Positions 1-11,640 are shown, counted from the first letter of the stretch. The stretch is 64,000 nt of DNA from Artemisia argyi (GCA_030686995.1 CM060684.1:8329897-8393896); one strand, 5' to 3'. Notes: a model not told the origin generated them from the sequence alone. Made by a program: numbers and translations.

Positions 1-264
1 AAAAATAAAATAAAGTTGTTATATGTTATCAATACTTGAATTTCGTTGACCACATGTAATGAAAACCAAGGTAAGTAGAAACTTTGGGTTGGATGCCTAT
101 TGTGAACTTATAACATTAGGATAAATGTTGGTTCAAAAGTGTTAAAATAAATTATTTGCAACTGTAGCCAAAGATAAAACCTTTTATAATGGTGTGGTTA
201 GCCGCATGCTATATAGATTGTAATCAGATTATACTAAGTGACCTTTTTTTTATTTTTATCACAG

Positions 265-507
265 GTGGAATTGGCATCCAGCGCACGGCCTTTCATAGGC
301 AGAATAAGCAAGCCTCAGTTAGGAATGTGCAAAATGAATTTATGGACAATTGATCAGGTACTTCTTTTTCAATCCAGATTCTTTCTCACGCATACTCTAT
401 GATTTCTTGTTTCTCACATTCTATCTCACGCATACTCTAGATCTAAACTAAATTGGCTGATGCAAACACTTTAGTCACTGGAATTGGGGATGGAGCTAGA
501 GAGGTAG
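265..507 (+). other. Candidate last two exons of an unrecognised gene
   Basis: A 31-codon open segment (265-357) lies between a pyrimidine-rich AG acceptor and a GT donor. A second acceptor (TTTAG, ending at 474) leads to a short exon that stays in phase and stops at TAG 505-507. The exons would encode a peptide containing RPFIGRISK and ending LELGMELER. I do not recognise it. The exon grammar is good but the coding length is small, so chance is possible. Any upstream part lies outside the window. Confidence 0.25.
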
Positions 508-796
508 AAGAAATAGTGCTTCAAACTGATGCAAAGCTTGGTCATGCGAACAAAAAGAGTCCAAGTTGCAAAGAATTCTGAACCTGAGATCTACTGAAGT
601 TGTATAATTACTAATGTTATTACATTAAACTTTAAAGTATTGTTTTAGCTAATGGTGATTATTGTAAGAACACGAAACAATATGGTTCCATTTTGCATGC
701 TTTAGATATTCTTACTACCTACCTTATTTTGCAACATTTAGTAAACCTTATTTAGCAAATAACTCCGCGGCAACGCGCGGGTTATCTACCTAGTCT

Positions 797-1490
797 CTAA
801 CAACACCCGTAATGCATTGCGAGCTTGCAATTCAAACACTTAATGATCAAGCTATCCGTCCACATGGGATGATGATAGATTGAGCAATCACTACTATCTG
901 CGTCAGACCTAATTGGAGCAAGTGATACAGAGTGCTCGTGACCTTCGATATTATAAATTCCCCCAAACTTAATATTCAAATACCTATAAAGGCTTCTGTC
1001 GGATTGAATGGCTGCTTCATTGTTAACTATTACCAGAGCACAACGAGTATGTAAAGAGTAGGCACACTCATGGCAATGATAAAACCACTCATTTGGGTTA
1101 AGCTTTTCCTCACAAACTTCACAAAAGTATTCACTCTTATGGTTCTCTACCGGATTGTATGTCAACCTCATGGGGTGCTTGTCCAACTTATGATGTATAA
1201 TACGAGGCAAGAATAAAGCACATTCAGAATGGAGGTAAAAATCACAAGATCGACAACTAAAATGAATACCAGTTCCATACGCGGACCAGTCTGCAACGCA
1301 TGGCTTCTTCATCATTCCCTCACACCGTGAAAGAATGTGATCGGGGTGAGCTTCATGTGTAATTTCATCGGGGATGAATCCACAGTTAACATCAATGTAG
1401 TATTCACATGTGGTGCACCCGTATGTAAGCGAACCCATTGCTTTCCAATTTGCAAATTTCACAACTGAAAATGCCGAATATATTTTCCAA
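797..1490 (-). pseudogene. DC1 (Cys/His-rich C1) domain protein fragment
   Basis: The 221-residue frame (797-1462) carries repeated DC1 signatures: HPDHIL followed by a Cys-rich stretch, FSCRSCDFYLHSECAL near residue 69, HPMRLTY then YFCEVCEEKLNP near 112, and FYHCHECAYSLHTRCAL near 127. A fourth, decayed unit ends CLNCKLAMHYGCC. DC1 proteins are plant proteins that chelate zinc and are thought to bind lipid or diacylglycerol-like ligands. Just upstream, at 1445-1475 on the minus strand, the first half of another DC1 unit (FSCEICKLESNGFAY) continues in a different frame, so a one-base indel near 1440 breaks the gene. Full DC1 proteins usually run to 500-700 residues; only the C-terminal third remains. 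I infer a frameshifted relic rather than a short gene. Domain assignment is firm, functionality doubtful. Confidence 0.8.
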
Positions 1491-2100
1491 AACTTTTGGA
1501 AGGAAAGTGAGAGTGTGTGTGTAATTCCATTTTATAACCCTATCCTCCTCTCGTCTTCACTAAATTCTACATAGTCCGGATTACTGTGGATAACAAGGCT
1601 GCAAATCTACTAGTAGCGGATGTTCATTTTGTGTCACTGTAATTGCATTTTCAAGGTTTGGAAATTTGGAATTGGAGTCCATATATGAAACTTGCGAGGG
1701 AGATTAACAAAAAAAGAAATATATGGACAAATAGTAGATGGCAAAAAAAGAAGATGGAAATTAGAATAGGGTACAACATAGATTAAATGCTATGAGCAAG
1801 CTTTTATAGGAATTTCATCCCGTTAAGTTGGCATAAAGCTAAAAATTCTAAGTTGTGTGTTTCTCTTTTGTCCTTGATTCCACATATATTACTAACATTT
1901 AGCAGTATTACGCATTAGCTTTTACTTTATTCTACATATATTACTAACATTGAAACTAGTCACTTAAATAACTGGATATTTATGGAACAAAAAACCAATT
2001 TACATGCACTAATAATTTAAATTTTGTGATTTGAGGTATTGATCAGGTTCTATATCCCAGTCAGCAAAAATTCATCGGTGGCCTTATTTGATCGAAGACG
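1491..2100. other. AT-rich interval, nothing recognised
   Basis: There is no open frame of useful length, no tRNA-like fold and no terminal repeats that I can see. The region upstream of the DC1 relic would be its promoter side, but I see no clear TATA element. Confidence 0.5.
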
Positions 2101-2700
2101 CGTCTTGCATGTGTGAGTATAGTAAGGTAGCACTTGTGTTATTTTGCCAGCACGGACGAAGACCAAGTCTTGAAGGGCTTATTACGCCTGGTCTTAAGAG
2201 TTTGTATATGCTACTAATTTATTCTTTTATGTTTTCTTTCTTTTGTGATCGTATTCGTACTTCATGATTCCACTAAATATTTATGGTTACTGTGTTATTG
2301 GAATCAAAGCATCTCTATATAGTAATGGTTTATAGAGAAGGTGTATGTCATATGGAGGTAGCATGAAGGACACCCACTCGACTATAGAAGGAAAGGCTCA
2401 TTCGAATTTGGAGAACAAGGTTTATACTATAATGAAAGCGACATTAAGGTTTATAATTACTTACAAATCACCTAAGGATTTGAATGTACTCGATCGATAA
2501 CATAGATGCACTATTCTCTTTTTTGTAGTTAATTTAAAACACACACTGTTTGCAAATTATCGGTTTGACAAACACAAATAACAAGTTCTCTTTGTAAAAT
2601 AGACATAAACGTGCCACTGCTCGGATTCAAGGCTGTAATGGCGGATGAATTGAGTCGTAACTGCTCTGAAATTTATTATGTTTTTCTTTAACTCATCTCT
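2101..2700. repeat. Duplicated block 1, copy 1 (partner 15411-16030)
   Basis: From the motif TTTTGCCAGCA near 2140 through GTCTTGAAGGGCTTAT, TGTTTTCTTTCTTTTGTGAT and the run leading to AAACACAAATAACAAG near 2570, this segment matches 15411-16030 closely, with small indels. Shorter echoes of the CAAACACAAAT part occur near 7360, 16530 and 61650. It is non-coding in all frames. The copies mark local segmental duplication of the ancestral locus. Confidence 0.75.
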
Positions 2701-3079
2701 AAAAGACTAAAACACTATGATTGTTTTTTTAGTATGACTTTGTTAATGTGTGATTATTCATGTAAGTTAGGAGTATTACTTTATAGAATAACAATAATGA
2801 TCAAATTAATGTACTTAAGGACTTTCAGTTGGCTATTGTTATGTTAGTTGAGTTATTAAAGTTAAAGTTCTATGATTTGACATTGTATAATATAATGTTG
2901 AAATTAGTATACTTGAAGGACTTTCGGGTGGATATTTATCGATTTTCAGGCATGTTATTGTGTAAAAAACATAGCTGTTCGGGATATGTTTAACAAAACC
3001 TTTTTTAATACATAAAGTTAACATTTTTTTTGGGTTAATTTTTAACTAAATGCTGATACAAGTGTTTCTTTATAAACCC

Positions 3080-3215
3080 GGTTAGCTACGGTCACTTCCG
3101 GTCAAGACCCAATTTGACCCGGTCATTTGCTGTCAAGACCCGGTCATTTCCTGTCAAGACCCGGTTTGACCCGTTCATATCCGGTCAAGACCCGGATATA
3201 TCCGGTTGTCGGCTT
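3080..3215. repeat. CCGGTCAAGACCCGG minisatellite, array 1
   Basis: About six degenerate units of 21 bp (some 31 bp), each with a core like TCAAGACCCGGT followed by a CATTTCCGG-like part. The array ends CCGGTTGTCGGCTTGAAATG and is followed at once by ARM fragment 1. The same array-plus-fragment arrangement recurs at 5848, 26226 and 58318. Confidence 0.85.
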
Positions 3216-3480
3216 GAAATGTTTCCACATATGAACATGGTTACTGGTAGTTGAGTCAAGCAGAGACGTGTTGATAGGCCGTGTGTTGTTTAAGGATAAT
3301 GCTAGGCTGATTAGTTCGTGCGGTGGTGTAGTTGAGTCAAAGTATCGCAAACAGATGGTAAACGCGGGTGTTTTGTTATTTTTACAAAAGCTTGTAGAAA
3401 TGGATGTTGATGGTGCAAAGAAGTTACAAGAAACTGGGGTAGCAACAAACTTCATATGGATGCTCATCATATGGAAATAG
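3216..3480 (+). pseudogene. ARM-repeat protein fragment 1 (internally deleted)
   Basis: The frame 3268-3480 joins an N-terminal piece (KDNARLISSCGGV) directly to the C-terminal piece (KQMVNAGVLLFLQKLVEMD then VDGAKKLQET). In fragments 2, 4 and 5 these pieces are separated by several hundred bases, so this copy carries a large internal deletion. The C-terminal segment has the leucine-rich helix pattern of a terminal armadillo repeat, as in plant ARM or U-box/ARM proteins. After residue 55 the frame runs into unrelated sequence (3433-3510) that is also found near 16685-16745. There is no start context or upstream gene. A dead fragment. Confidence 0.7.
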
Positions 3481-3498
3481 CTTTGACTCCATTGTGGT

Positions 3499-4210
3499 GG
3501 TTCCATGATGAATGCTTAATGAAGTTATTTATATGAGCAATTTAGTGAGAAAATGGCATATTTCTACATCCGGCAAGATTACAAAGATGTAATCTAACAT
3601 CATGAAGATTATCACTAGCTTTCGTTATTTTTCTAAACTTGATAAATATTTTGAAAAAAAATAATAAGTACAACCCTGGTACCAATATACGTGACATCTA
3701 TGTTTCGGCTAGTATCATCTTTGTTCATAAGAATTATAAACGGATGGAGTTAGGGGGGAGGGGGAATCTTTGGCTTAACCAAAGTATTCTCGTGATTATT
3801 TTCGACTCTTTCCCTGATGACCCTAAATGGGTTAATAATTATTATGAACCAATGAATAACTTTCTTTCACGTTTCTTGTTATTTTAGTGTAATCTTTTCC
3901 ACAAATCTAAACCAATAAAGTTGGTGTCGCTTAATACAGTGATGCAATGTAATTGTGTCACAGCATATATCTTGGTCAGCAATGTCGTATAACAACAAAA
4001 ACAAAGGTCAAAAAGTTCCGCCGTTCAAGACGCAATAAAGTTGATGCACAAACAACTGCGGTCGCCATCTACCTTGTTACTTTTAACCAACAAAGAACTA
4101 TAAAGTTAACTTCTTGTTGATAAATTTAAGTGCACTAATTCATTCTAGAAATTATGGTTTTTAATGTTGTGGTTGATCAACTCACGTGACTTTAACCTAA
4201 CAAATTAAAG

Positions 4211-4258
<48 letters not shown>

Positions 4259-4822
4259 CAATTGATGCTGGCTCGAACACGAGACCTACCACTTAAAAGA
4301 CTTCATTCTTAGCCAGCAAGCCACACACACTCTCAATTTTTATTCTCAATATTTATTGTTTATAAGGTTATATGTGAGAGGCTTCAAATGCATTGATATT
4401 TTTAACAAAAATAACAACCATACTACCGTCTTTTTTACCTTTCTTTTGATCTTCGATACTTTTGATTTATTTTGAATCGAAGTAGCATTTACTTGTCTCA
4501 TCTAATAACAACCAAATTTTATCAGGGTTTTAGTTTGGTCACTCAAACTTGATATCAAACATAAAAAACACTAATGTTTCAAAATTATTTCATTCTTTCG
4601 AAATTGTGTAAACTTGGTGTGCTTAAAATACCATATATATACAGTATCATGTTGTAACTTAACAATAAACACTCACCTCTTAATTTAACTAATTCTAATT
4701 AACTTTATTTACAACCAATCAATGCATGACTGAATATAAAAAATAATCACGAAATAATAACCAAGTTTGAGAAGTGTTTCTTATTTTTTGTTTATGTCAC
4801 TCTAACATAAGAAATTTACAAT
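3499..4822. repeat. Duplicated block 2, copy 1 (partner 62033-62867)
   Basis: From TTCCATGATGAATGCTTAAT to GAAATTTACA this block matches 62033-62867 in order and orientation, including the SINE-like head and the phrase ATGCATGACTGAATATAAAA. Copy 1 carries about 450 extra bases (roughly 3660-4110) absent from copy 2. The two copies lie near opposite ends of the window. No coding capacity. Confidence 0.75.
4214..4345 (-). repeat. tRNA-headed SINE-like module with 44-base A run
   Basis: On the minus strand this reads as a tRNA-like head: box A-like TGGCTAAGAATGA, about 35 bases, then box B-like TCGTGTTCGAGCC, followed by a run of 44 T (A on the plus strand, 4214-4257). Polymerase III boxes are known for tRNA-derived SINEs. 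The T run could be a pol III terminator or an expanded tail. Several relatives occur in the window. Calling it a SINE is inference because I see no clear target-site duplication. Confidence 0.5.
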
Positions 4823-5483
4823 AATGAAACTTTTAGTGGTTTTTATAATGAAAGCTAGAGTGTGACTAAAATGGTACAAATATCAAACTTGGTGACTATT
4901 TGATTGACATTGTCCTCCATCTAATTTTGTGATGCCGTTCTAAAATTAAAAAAAAAAAGGAAAAAAAATCTTCAATAAGTTTCTCATTATTTAATATCTT
5001 TGTTACAATAAGAATATTCTAAAAAACTAGCTCATTTATCAGAAAGCTTATTCAAAGCAAAATTTACACCATATTATTATTATTATTTGAAAATAATATA
5101 GTTTGAGGGGAGTTTTGCTCAAAGCGCCAAATCATCTATCAACTGACTTAAAAGACTTCGAGTCATTGGCAAAAAAGATATTTTACAACAAATGTTTAGG
5201 TTACAAAATAGCAATGAATTTTTTCGAAAGTTTCATTTTAATACGTGAATTATAAAAACTATCATTAAATACAAAGAATTTTCATAAAATGTTCAAATAT
5301 GTACATTTTGATGTGTTCTTATACTATAAAATGACATGTGTTACTATTTTTACCTTGACAACACATCAAAATATACAAATTATAAAATTTTATGAAAATT
5401 TGTCGCATTTAATGATATTTTGTATACTTTACGTACTAATAGGAGACTTTGAAAACAAATTGTTGCTATTGTTTTACCTTAAC
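4823..5483. other. AT-rich interval, nothing recognised
   Basis: Low-complexity AT-rich sequence with short chance frames only; no motif or family recognised. Confidence 0.5.
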
Positions 5484-5588
5484 TATGGGTGTAAACGAGA
5501 CGAACCAACTCGTGAACTATTTGAGATCGACTCACTTTAAACAAGTCGAGCTCGAGCTTGACACAACTTTGCTCGTTTACGCCCCTAA
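5484..5588. mobile_element. Short foldback MITE, about 105 bp
   Basis: The ends are inverted copies: GGGTGTAAACGAG near 5487 and CTCGTTTACGCCCC near 5571. The middle is also partly self-complementary (AAGTCGAGCTCGAGCTTG). Foldbacks with GGGTGTAAACGAG-type ends are common in plant genomes. No target duplication is certain, so the superfamily is left open. Confidence 0.6.
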
Positions 5589-5689
5589 CCTGAACCCTTA
5601 CGTCAATGATAAAAGGTCACTAAAAGACTTATCTGAGAAAAAGAAAAAGTCATTATTAATCTTACCTTGTGGTTAAGACACGGTAACAA

Positions 5690-5815
5690 ATTAAAGAGCA
5701 AAAGTGAAAAGGAAAAATAATAAAAAAAGAGTTGGTGAACAAGTTGGTGACTCGAAAACGAGACCTACCATTTAAGTTATAGGATATCAATCTCATCCAG
5801 CAAAAATTAAAAAGC
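5690..5815 (-). repeat. tRNA-headed SINE-like module
   Basis: The minus strand shows a box B-like GTTTTCGAGTCACC preceded by GGTAGGTCTC and, about 40 bases upstream, a weak box A-like TGCTGGATGAGATTG. The A-rich tail (AAAAATAATAAAAAAAG) lies on the expected side. More decayed than the copies at 4214 and 62270. Confidence 0.4.
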
Positions 5816-5847
5816 TATAATTATGATTTCTTATTTCTTTCAGTGCT

Positions 5848-6222
5848 ATGTCAGGACCGGTTATATCTTGCAAGACCCGGTTGGATATGGCCAAGACCCG
5901 GTTTGACCCGGTCATTTCCGCCATTGTACTTTTCCGGTTATATCTTACAGTAGTTTTCCGGTTAGACCCGGTCATTTCCGGCCAAGACCCGGCTATACCC
6001 GGTCAGGACCGGTTATATCTGGCCAAGACCCGGTTAGATATGGTCAAGACCCGGCCATTTCCGCTCAAGACCCGGTTTGACCCGGTCATTTCTGGTCGAG
6101 ACCCGGTTTGACCCGGTCGTATCGAGTCAAGACCCGTTAGATACAGGCACTTCCGGTCAAGACCCGGTCGTTTCCGGTCAAGACCCGGCCATCTCCGGTT
6201 AGACCCGGTTATATCCGGTTGT
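5848..6222. repeat. CCGGTCAAGACCCGG minisatellite, array 2 (longest)
   Basis: About 14 degenerate units, mostly 21 bp with some of 31 bp, built on TCAAGACCCGGT plus an ATTTCCGG or ATATCCGG part. Because 21 is a multiple of three, the array stays open by chance for 87 codons on the plus strand (5848-6111) and for shorter stretches on the minus strand. These frames are repeats, not genes. The array ends GGTTGTCGGCTTGAAATGAT, just upstream of ARM fragment 2. Confidence 0.9.
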
Positions 6223-6999
6223 CGGCTTGAAATGATTCCAGTCACATATCAACAACTTTGGTTACTGATGGTTGAGTCACATAGGTGAAGGTTTCTTGTT
6301 GTTATTGCATCCTTTGATACCAAAAAAAAGGGTGTGTGGGACGCCGAATTCGCAAAATGTGCCGTGTTGTGTGTTGAGGAATGCGGTTGAGAGTTGTCAA
6401 GTCTGGGACGGTTTTGGCGCAGGAGTATGGATTTGGTTGTTTGAGTAATTTGGTTAGGGAGGATGATCATTTGAAGGTGGTGGTTGTTAGGAGTGGCATT
6501 TTTTGTGATTTTGAGGGGGTCTTTTTATTCGGGGAATAGTGTGAGGTGTTTGGAGGTTGCGGTTTAGTTTTTGAAGAATTCGGCGTGTGATGAATGGGTG
6601 GTTGAGTTGTTGAGCTGTGGGGTGTTGGGAGTGAGGATTCGGTGTGCCAAGGAGTTGGGGGAATTGGGGTGTATAGGACCTTTGATCGGTATGTTGGATG
6701 GGCTGTGAGAGCGTTGTCAGTTATATTGATTTGTTCGGGGAACAGAAGGATTTATCGGAAGGAAGAAAGAGTGATAGTGAGCGTAGTCCAGTTATTAGAT
6801 CCTTCTATATCGAATTTTGATAACAAGTACCCTGTGTCGATTCCAATGTCTTTTAACTCATTTGAAGAAATGCCATAAACATATGGTAAACACGGATGCT
6901 TTGTTGTTTTTGCAAAGGCTTGTAGGAATGGATGTTGATGGTGCAAAGAAGCTACAAGAGACTATAGGTCCCGGGAAGCAATGGGGTGTGTTTGGGTGA
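6223..6999 (+). pseudogene. ARM-repeat protein fragment 2
   Basis: Recognisable pieces in order: a G-rich region similar to 58681-58900 (CAAGTCTGGGACGG...), then KELGELGCIGPLIGMLDG-like codons near 6650, VRALSVILICSGNRRIYRKEE near 6706, VVQLLDPSISNFDNKYPVSI near 6786, and LLFLQRLVGMDVDGAKKLQE near 6900, ending KQWGVFG at 6999. This is the C-terminal armadillo array of a plant ARM protein, a helical protein-interaction fold. Relative to fragment 4 it lacks the residues between MLDG and AVRAL, and it has frameshifts near 6700 and 6865. Fragments 4 and 5 give the family order. Non-functional. Confidence 0.8.
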
Positions 7000-8043
7000 C
7001 CGTAATGATCATAATCCTTCTCAAACATCTGTATGTATTCATTTTAATTTACAGTTTTGTACTGCTTGTGCATCCCTGTTGTTCATAATTTTATTCTTAG
7101 TAATTAATCTTAGTTGAGAAGCATTGTTATTACTTATTAGTTTAAAGTCTACTAAGATATATGTGTTTTGTTAATCGGTTTGCTGACCTAACTTTGATTA
7201 AGTTGTAATCTTTATTACCAAAGCTCAATAATACAACAATTAAGAATCTGAACTTACTAGTTTCATACTCAGTACTGCAGTTGGTAAATCAGTTATCCCT
7301 TAGAGCGTTTTCTGTAGTGAATCGAAAATACATATTATTTGCATATTATTGATTTCACAAACACACATATTACAAAAACATATGTCATTTAACAAAGCTT
7401 GATACGAAAGCAAAATGCAGTTTGTTTCAAAGTACATTTTTGAAAAACTTCAAAATCTCATATCGAGTGTTCGTCATTCCTTTTTCTCACTAACAATGGT
7501 GGCCGGAGAAGGCATATATAGGTGCCATGGTGGTTGCTAGTGGCGTGTTGGCATCATAGCAACAAGTAGTTATTTCACCTCTAACTGCAGCAATTGATAG
7601 GTTCAATCCCCATTGTTGTCGTCCCCAAAAATAAAAACATCATATCAAACCAATCACAATCGACCTGATTTGCTTATTACTTCCACCCATTCTTCTTACT
7701 CTTGATATGTTCTTGTTCTTAATTAACCTCTGTTTTTATATATAAACTACAACACACTGTCACAAATATATTGCAATATTAAGTTGAAATAAGTAGTTTT
7801 GAGAAAGTTTAATTCATCTGTTCATCTCAAATAGGTATGTGTATGTGATTCTATTTCCTAACGGAGTTGGATGTAGAGATAACCATTTTAAAATGTTGTG
7901 TTCGGTGTTTCTAAGTAAGCGGCTTTAAAACGATTCCACAAATCAACAAGGCCTCAATGGTATCGGTGTTTTATTGTTTTGTTTTGTTGATTGATCAGAG
8001 TTTTTTGCTTCGAAATAAAAGCCTCTACTGCAAGTTTAAACCC
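7000..8043. other. Intergenic interval with short repeated phrases
   Basis: Contains TAGTGGCGTGTTGGCATCAT near 7540 and the following GCAACAAGTAGTTATTTCACC, both repeated at 27063-27105. Another phrase near 7340-7370 echoes duplicated block 1. No gene is visible. Confidence 0.55.
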
Positions 8044-8046
8044 TTA

Positions 8047-8998
8047 GAGGGGAGGGAGTGGGCTCGGTGAAGCTCGGCAAAAGCTCGGTGAAGCTCGGCA
8101 ACACCGCCGCCACCGATCGGCAAAAATCGGCAACACAAAAATTCGGTAACATTTGCCGAATGGTTTGTGTGGAAACCAAGGACCAACGGTCAAATTTTTG
8201 AAAAAAAAAAAAAATCCCTTTTAAGTGGTGATGGATCTTTATGGAGAAACAACCCAAGAAAATGATTGGATTGACGAGGTTTATAGAAGAAATGAATCAA
8301 GAAGCTAACAAGGAACTTAAACCTTCAATCTTTATGAATCAAGAACTAATAAAATTTGAAGATGAAGGGTGTTTGAGGGTTGTTAGTTCACGGCAACAAG
8401 AGAAAATACCAAGAGAAGAAATAGTGTGGTTACTTTGCATGTATAAGAAAATGAGGTGATAAGTATTGTAAGTAATTAAGTATATTTCGCAAACAAATGA
8501 CATGTGTGATCTATGCATGTTAGGCGTGGCATCATAAGAAGCAAACAGAAGCAAACTGAGAATTTCATGTAAATCTTATGATTATATTGTTATATAATGA
8601 TAATTTAGGGTATAAGGGGTATAGTTTGATCATTGCGAATAAGAACGGATGGAAAATTTGGTTTTAGATTGTATTTGCGAATAAGAACGGATGAAATGTG
8701 TGTTTTAATTTTATGTAGTTTTAATTTTATGTAGTTTTTTTTTTTAAGTATTGTGTAATGCTTTTTTTTTGTTATTAATAAAATGTTATGTTTTAATTTT
8801 ATATATTTTTTGTTGGATTATATGTATTAAAAAAATATGATGTGGAAATTTGGATTTGGTAAACTTTGGTGACCGCCGCCACCATTTTGGTAAAGTTTGG
8901 TAAACTTTGGTAAACTTTGAGTTGGAAGGTTGTGATTGGTAGATGATGATGTGGCAATTTGGCAATTTGGTAAACTTTGGTGACCACTCCCTCCCCCC
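8047..8998. mobile_element. PIF/Harbinger-like DNA element, 952 bp
   Basis: The 15-bp ends GAGGGGAGGGAGTGG (8047) and CCACTCCCTCCCCCC (8984) are inverted copies with one mismatch. Both are flanked by TTA, the 3-bp TWA-type target typical of PIF/Harbinger. Inside the left end are repeated CTCGGTGAAG/CTCGGCAAAAG units; inside the right end are repeated GGTAAACTTT units, plus GCCGCCACC near both ends. A 72-residue frame (8241-8459) sits inside; it is Lys/Glu-rich with no transposase signature. A non-autonomous element is the best reading. Confidence 0.75.
8241..8459 (+). CDS. Small ORF inside the Harbinger-like element
   Basis: A 72-residue frame starting with ATG in the middle of the element, rich in Glu, Lys and Gln and ending LLCMYKKMR. 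I do not recognise it. It may be a remnant of the Myb-like second protein that PIF/Harbinger elements carry, but no tryptophan-spaced Myb repeat is visible. It could equally be chance. Confidence 0.2.
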   Translation: MEKQPKKMIGLTRFIEEMNQEANKELKPSIFMNQELIKFEDEGCLRVVSSRQQEKIPREEIVWLLCMYKKMR

Positions 8999-9148
8999 TT
9001 AGTTACTCAATTGTTCAACTTCACTATCCCTCCAAATGATTCCACAATCAGTTGGTCTCTGGCTTATGGTATGTGATCTGAAATTTCTACTGTTCTTATT
9101 CCCTCCAATATTGTTAGATATTAATCAATAGTATAATTTTTCTGCAGT

Positions 9149-10250
9149 TCATCACTAGGAACCCATAACCCATCCATGGGGGGCTCTACCAAAACAACCT
9201 ACATTTCCCTCTCAATGGAAGGCTTCAGTTGCTTGGGAACACACACCCTCCATGATGACCATCCATTACCTCCTATGCCTATGTATTGAGTGGACCAAGC
9301 AGGTTTACCCTTCATAAAGTGAGACCCTTCTTTATGGTACATTCTTACTAGATAGACCTCCTATTTTAGCCAAACATACCTGTTCAGTCCCCCCTAGGCC
9401 AACTGAACTTGATAAGAGGTTATTATAGGTACAGTCTTACTAGTTAGAACTCCAAGGTACAAGGTATCTCAACTTTATAATGGCCTGCAAAGAACTAATT
9501 TTAACAGCAATTGAAATTTTACTTGCTGTTAAACCTGTTTCCAAACACCCCTTTAGGCAGTGGAAACTTAAATTTTTGTATATTGCTTCCATATTCCAAT
9601 CAAATTTCCAATCTTCCAATCATTCTATCAAACTTCATCTTATACTATTTCAAACCTACACTTCCATATTGTCCATGAGTTGATCATCATCAGTCTTCAT
9701 ATTCATCTTTACTTTCCATTTATCAGCCATATCCTTAACTTGGTTCGATTGTTTCACTTGTAGACCTGCCATTTTGAATCTTAATTGCTTATCATAAAAA
9801 AGTCTTTTATTTCTCTCACTCCATATGTGATACACACAAGCTGCTAAAACTAATCTTCTGACTACACTCGCAATATTCTTGTTGCACTTCATTGAGCACA
9901 TGCTCATCACAATTTCTTCCCATTCATATCCAAACTTACCCTGATCTAAGATACTGCACATTTTATCCCATACTTTTTTGGAATATGAGCATTCAAAAAA
10001 TAAATGACTGCAACTGTCAATACATTCTTTGCAAAGTGAACATCTCAGATCTTGATTAGGAAACCACTTAATCATTCAATCTTGAGTATCCAATCTTCCA
10101 TGAATAGCAAGCCATAGTATAAATGAATGTTTAGGAATGCAGTGTGTATACCAAACTAGCCCACTCCAAATAGTTTGGTGCCTATGTTTTACAGGGCCTG
10201 AAATATTTCTCAAATCAGAAGCATCATTTTGAAAAGCTGGTGGTTATTTC
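9149..10250 (-). mobile_element. LINE 3' fragment, copy 1
   Basis: The minus-strand frame 9656-10075 (139 residues) holds the zinc-binding domain found at the C terminus of plant LINE reverse transcriptases: W-F-P-N then C-S-L-C-K-E-C, SHLFFECSYSKKVWDKM, and later YHIWSERNKRLF. The sequence from 9149 to 9655 would be the 3' untranslated part. The element is 5' truncated just before the UTP6-like exon. Compared with copy 2 (59254-60360) it has lost about 44 bases around 9782 and keeps about 42 bases (9866-9907) that copy 2 lacks. No polymerase domain remains. Confidence 0.8.
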
Positions 10251-10500
10251 TATTAGTTCATTGATCAGAGACGGTGGCACCGATGACGGTTTCTCCCTCT
10301 CATCTGCAATGTGAACTTTGTTCTTCAGAAAAATGGAATTCAGAGTACTAGAGACATGTATAAGTGGTATGTCGCTAACCCGTTAGCTGTCAAGCATCGT
10401 ATAAGTTGCCTATATAACACAAATCATCTTACTGTTTGTTGCTGGGGCTCGAATCTCAAATTTGTTGATTTAGAAGATGAATTGATCACAACCATTGGAT
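10251..10500 (+). pseudogene. UTP6: UTP6-like exon fragment, copy 1
   Basis: Sequence parallel to 60361-60610, where the frame is better kept. Here one base is missing in the equivalent of SSAIVNF (CATCTGCAATGTGAAC against CATCTGCAATTGTGAAC), so the exon is frameshifted. The part encoding KNGIQS-ARDMYKWYVANPL can still be read. UTP6 is a HAT-repeat component of the U3 snoRNP that processes pre-18S rRNA. Only one exon is present and it is dead. Confidence 0.5.
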
Positions 10501-11640
10501 TGAGTTAGATGAGGTGTAAGCACCAATCAGTGAGCTTCTTTTATCCATGTTGGCAATCCGAGTGTGTAGTCTTTCTGGCATGTGCTCAGGTTCTTCTAGA
10601 AGAGGAATCCAATTATTAGGTGAGGTGTTTCACCCAATCATTGGCTGCCATTATTCGATGGTGGCATTCCTTTGATGCAAATCCTTCTTTCCATGTCTTT
10701 GGTCACGTGATTAAGCTTCTAGAAAACTTAATTGAAGGTAATTGTTAGTGGGAGTGGGTAATTAAAGAAATGGTAATTTTTAGGGTTCATGTTTGGGGGT
10801 GAGGATGGTACGGTAACAATTGGAGGGAGAGAAAGGGAGTAATTTTTTTTTATATATATTTGTTTGACTGTTTAGTAAGTCATGGTTTGACCGAAGGTAA
10901 GTTGGATCCGGTTATTGGATTTGGGCCTTGGTTATAGTTTGGATTTGGACTTAAGACTTAAGAAAGGTTTTAAAAAGGATTTCGGTTTAAATAATAGGGA
11001 CTAAATGTGAACTTTCTGATTTTGTAAGGACCAAAGCTGCCAAGCTTCCAAAGTATGTTCAAAGGATCATTTTGTCACTTTCAGATTCATGGAGGACTTT
11101 AGTTGACCAATCTTCAAATTCTTCATTAAAGGACCAAAGTTGACAACTTTTGAAACTTGGAGGACCATTTTTGCCAATTTGCACAAACTTTCACCAAGGG
11201 CCTTTCTTGCCATTTTCTCAAACTTAAAGGGCTTGTAAGGACTTTTTGAGATTTCTTTGACCAATATCTTTCCCCGGCTCTGGCTTTTGACTCTTTTCCG
11301 TTTCTCGTGCTCGTTTTGTCATTTTCTCATTGATTTTTGTCCTTTTCTTAAATATTTGTACCTACACAATCACAAACACAAAAACACAAAATCTTTGGCA
11401 TTTTTTATTAGTTTTTGGTCGTTTAGTCTTTATTTTGAACAAGAAAAGGTGTGTAAATAAGCACACACCAGAGATCATTTGTAATCATCTACCATACCTT
11501 ATAAACCAATGTATTCTTTTTCATCAACCATACCTGATAAAGCAATGTATCCTCTCTTTTTTTAAAGGATGTTAAAGGGTGACGCTTTTGGATTTGTGAA
11601 TAAGAAGGAACGGTTTTTTGGTTAATAGAGGGGAGGAGAT
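10501..11640. other. Non-coding interval with LTR-like phrases
   Basis: The stretch 10980-11230 repeats phrases such as AAGGACCAAAGTTGACAAC and GGAGGACCATTTTTGCC, of a kind seen also in the long LTRs of element E. It may be a fragment of an old long-LTR element, but I find no ends. The small frames here look like chance. Confidence 0.3.

Noticed and set aside
3144..3506. 120-codon minus frame
   Set aside because: Antisense of the minisatellite and ARM fragment 1.
5848..6245. 87-codon plus and 80-codon minus frames
   Set aside because: Open only because the 21-bp minisatellite unit is divisible by three.
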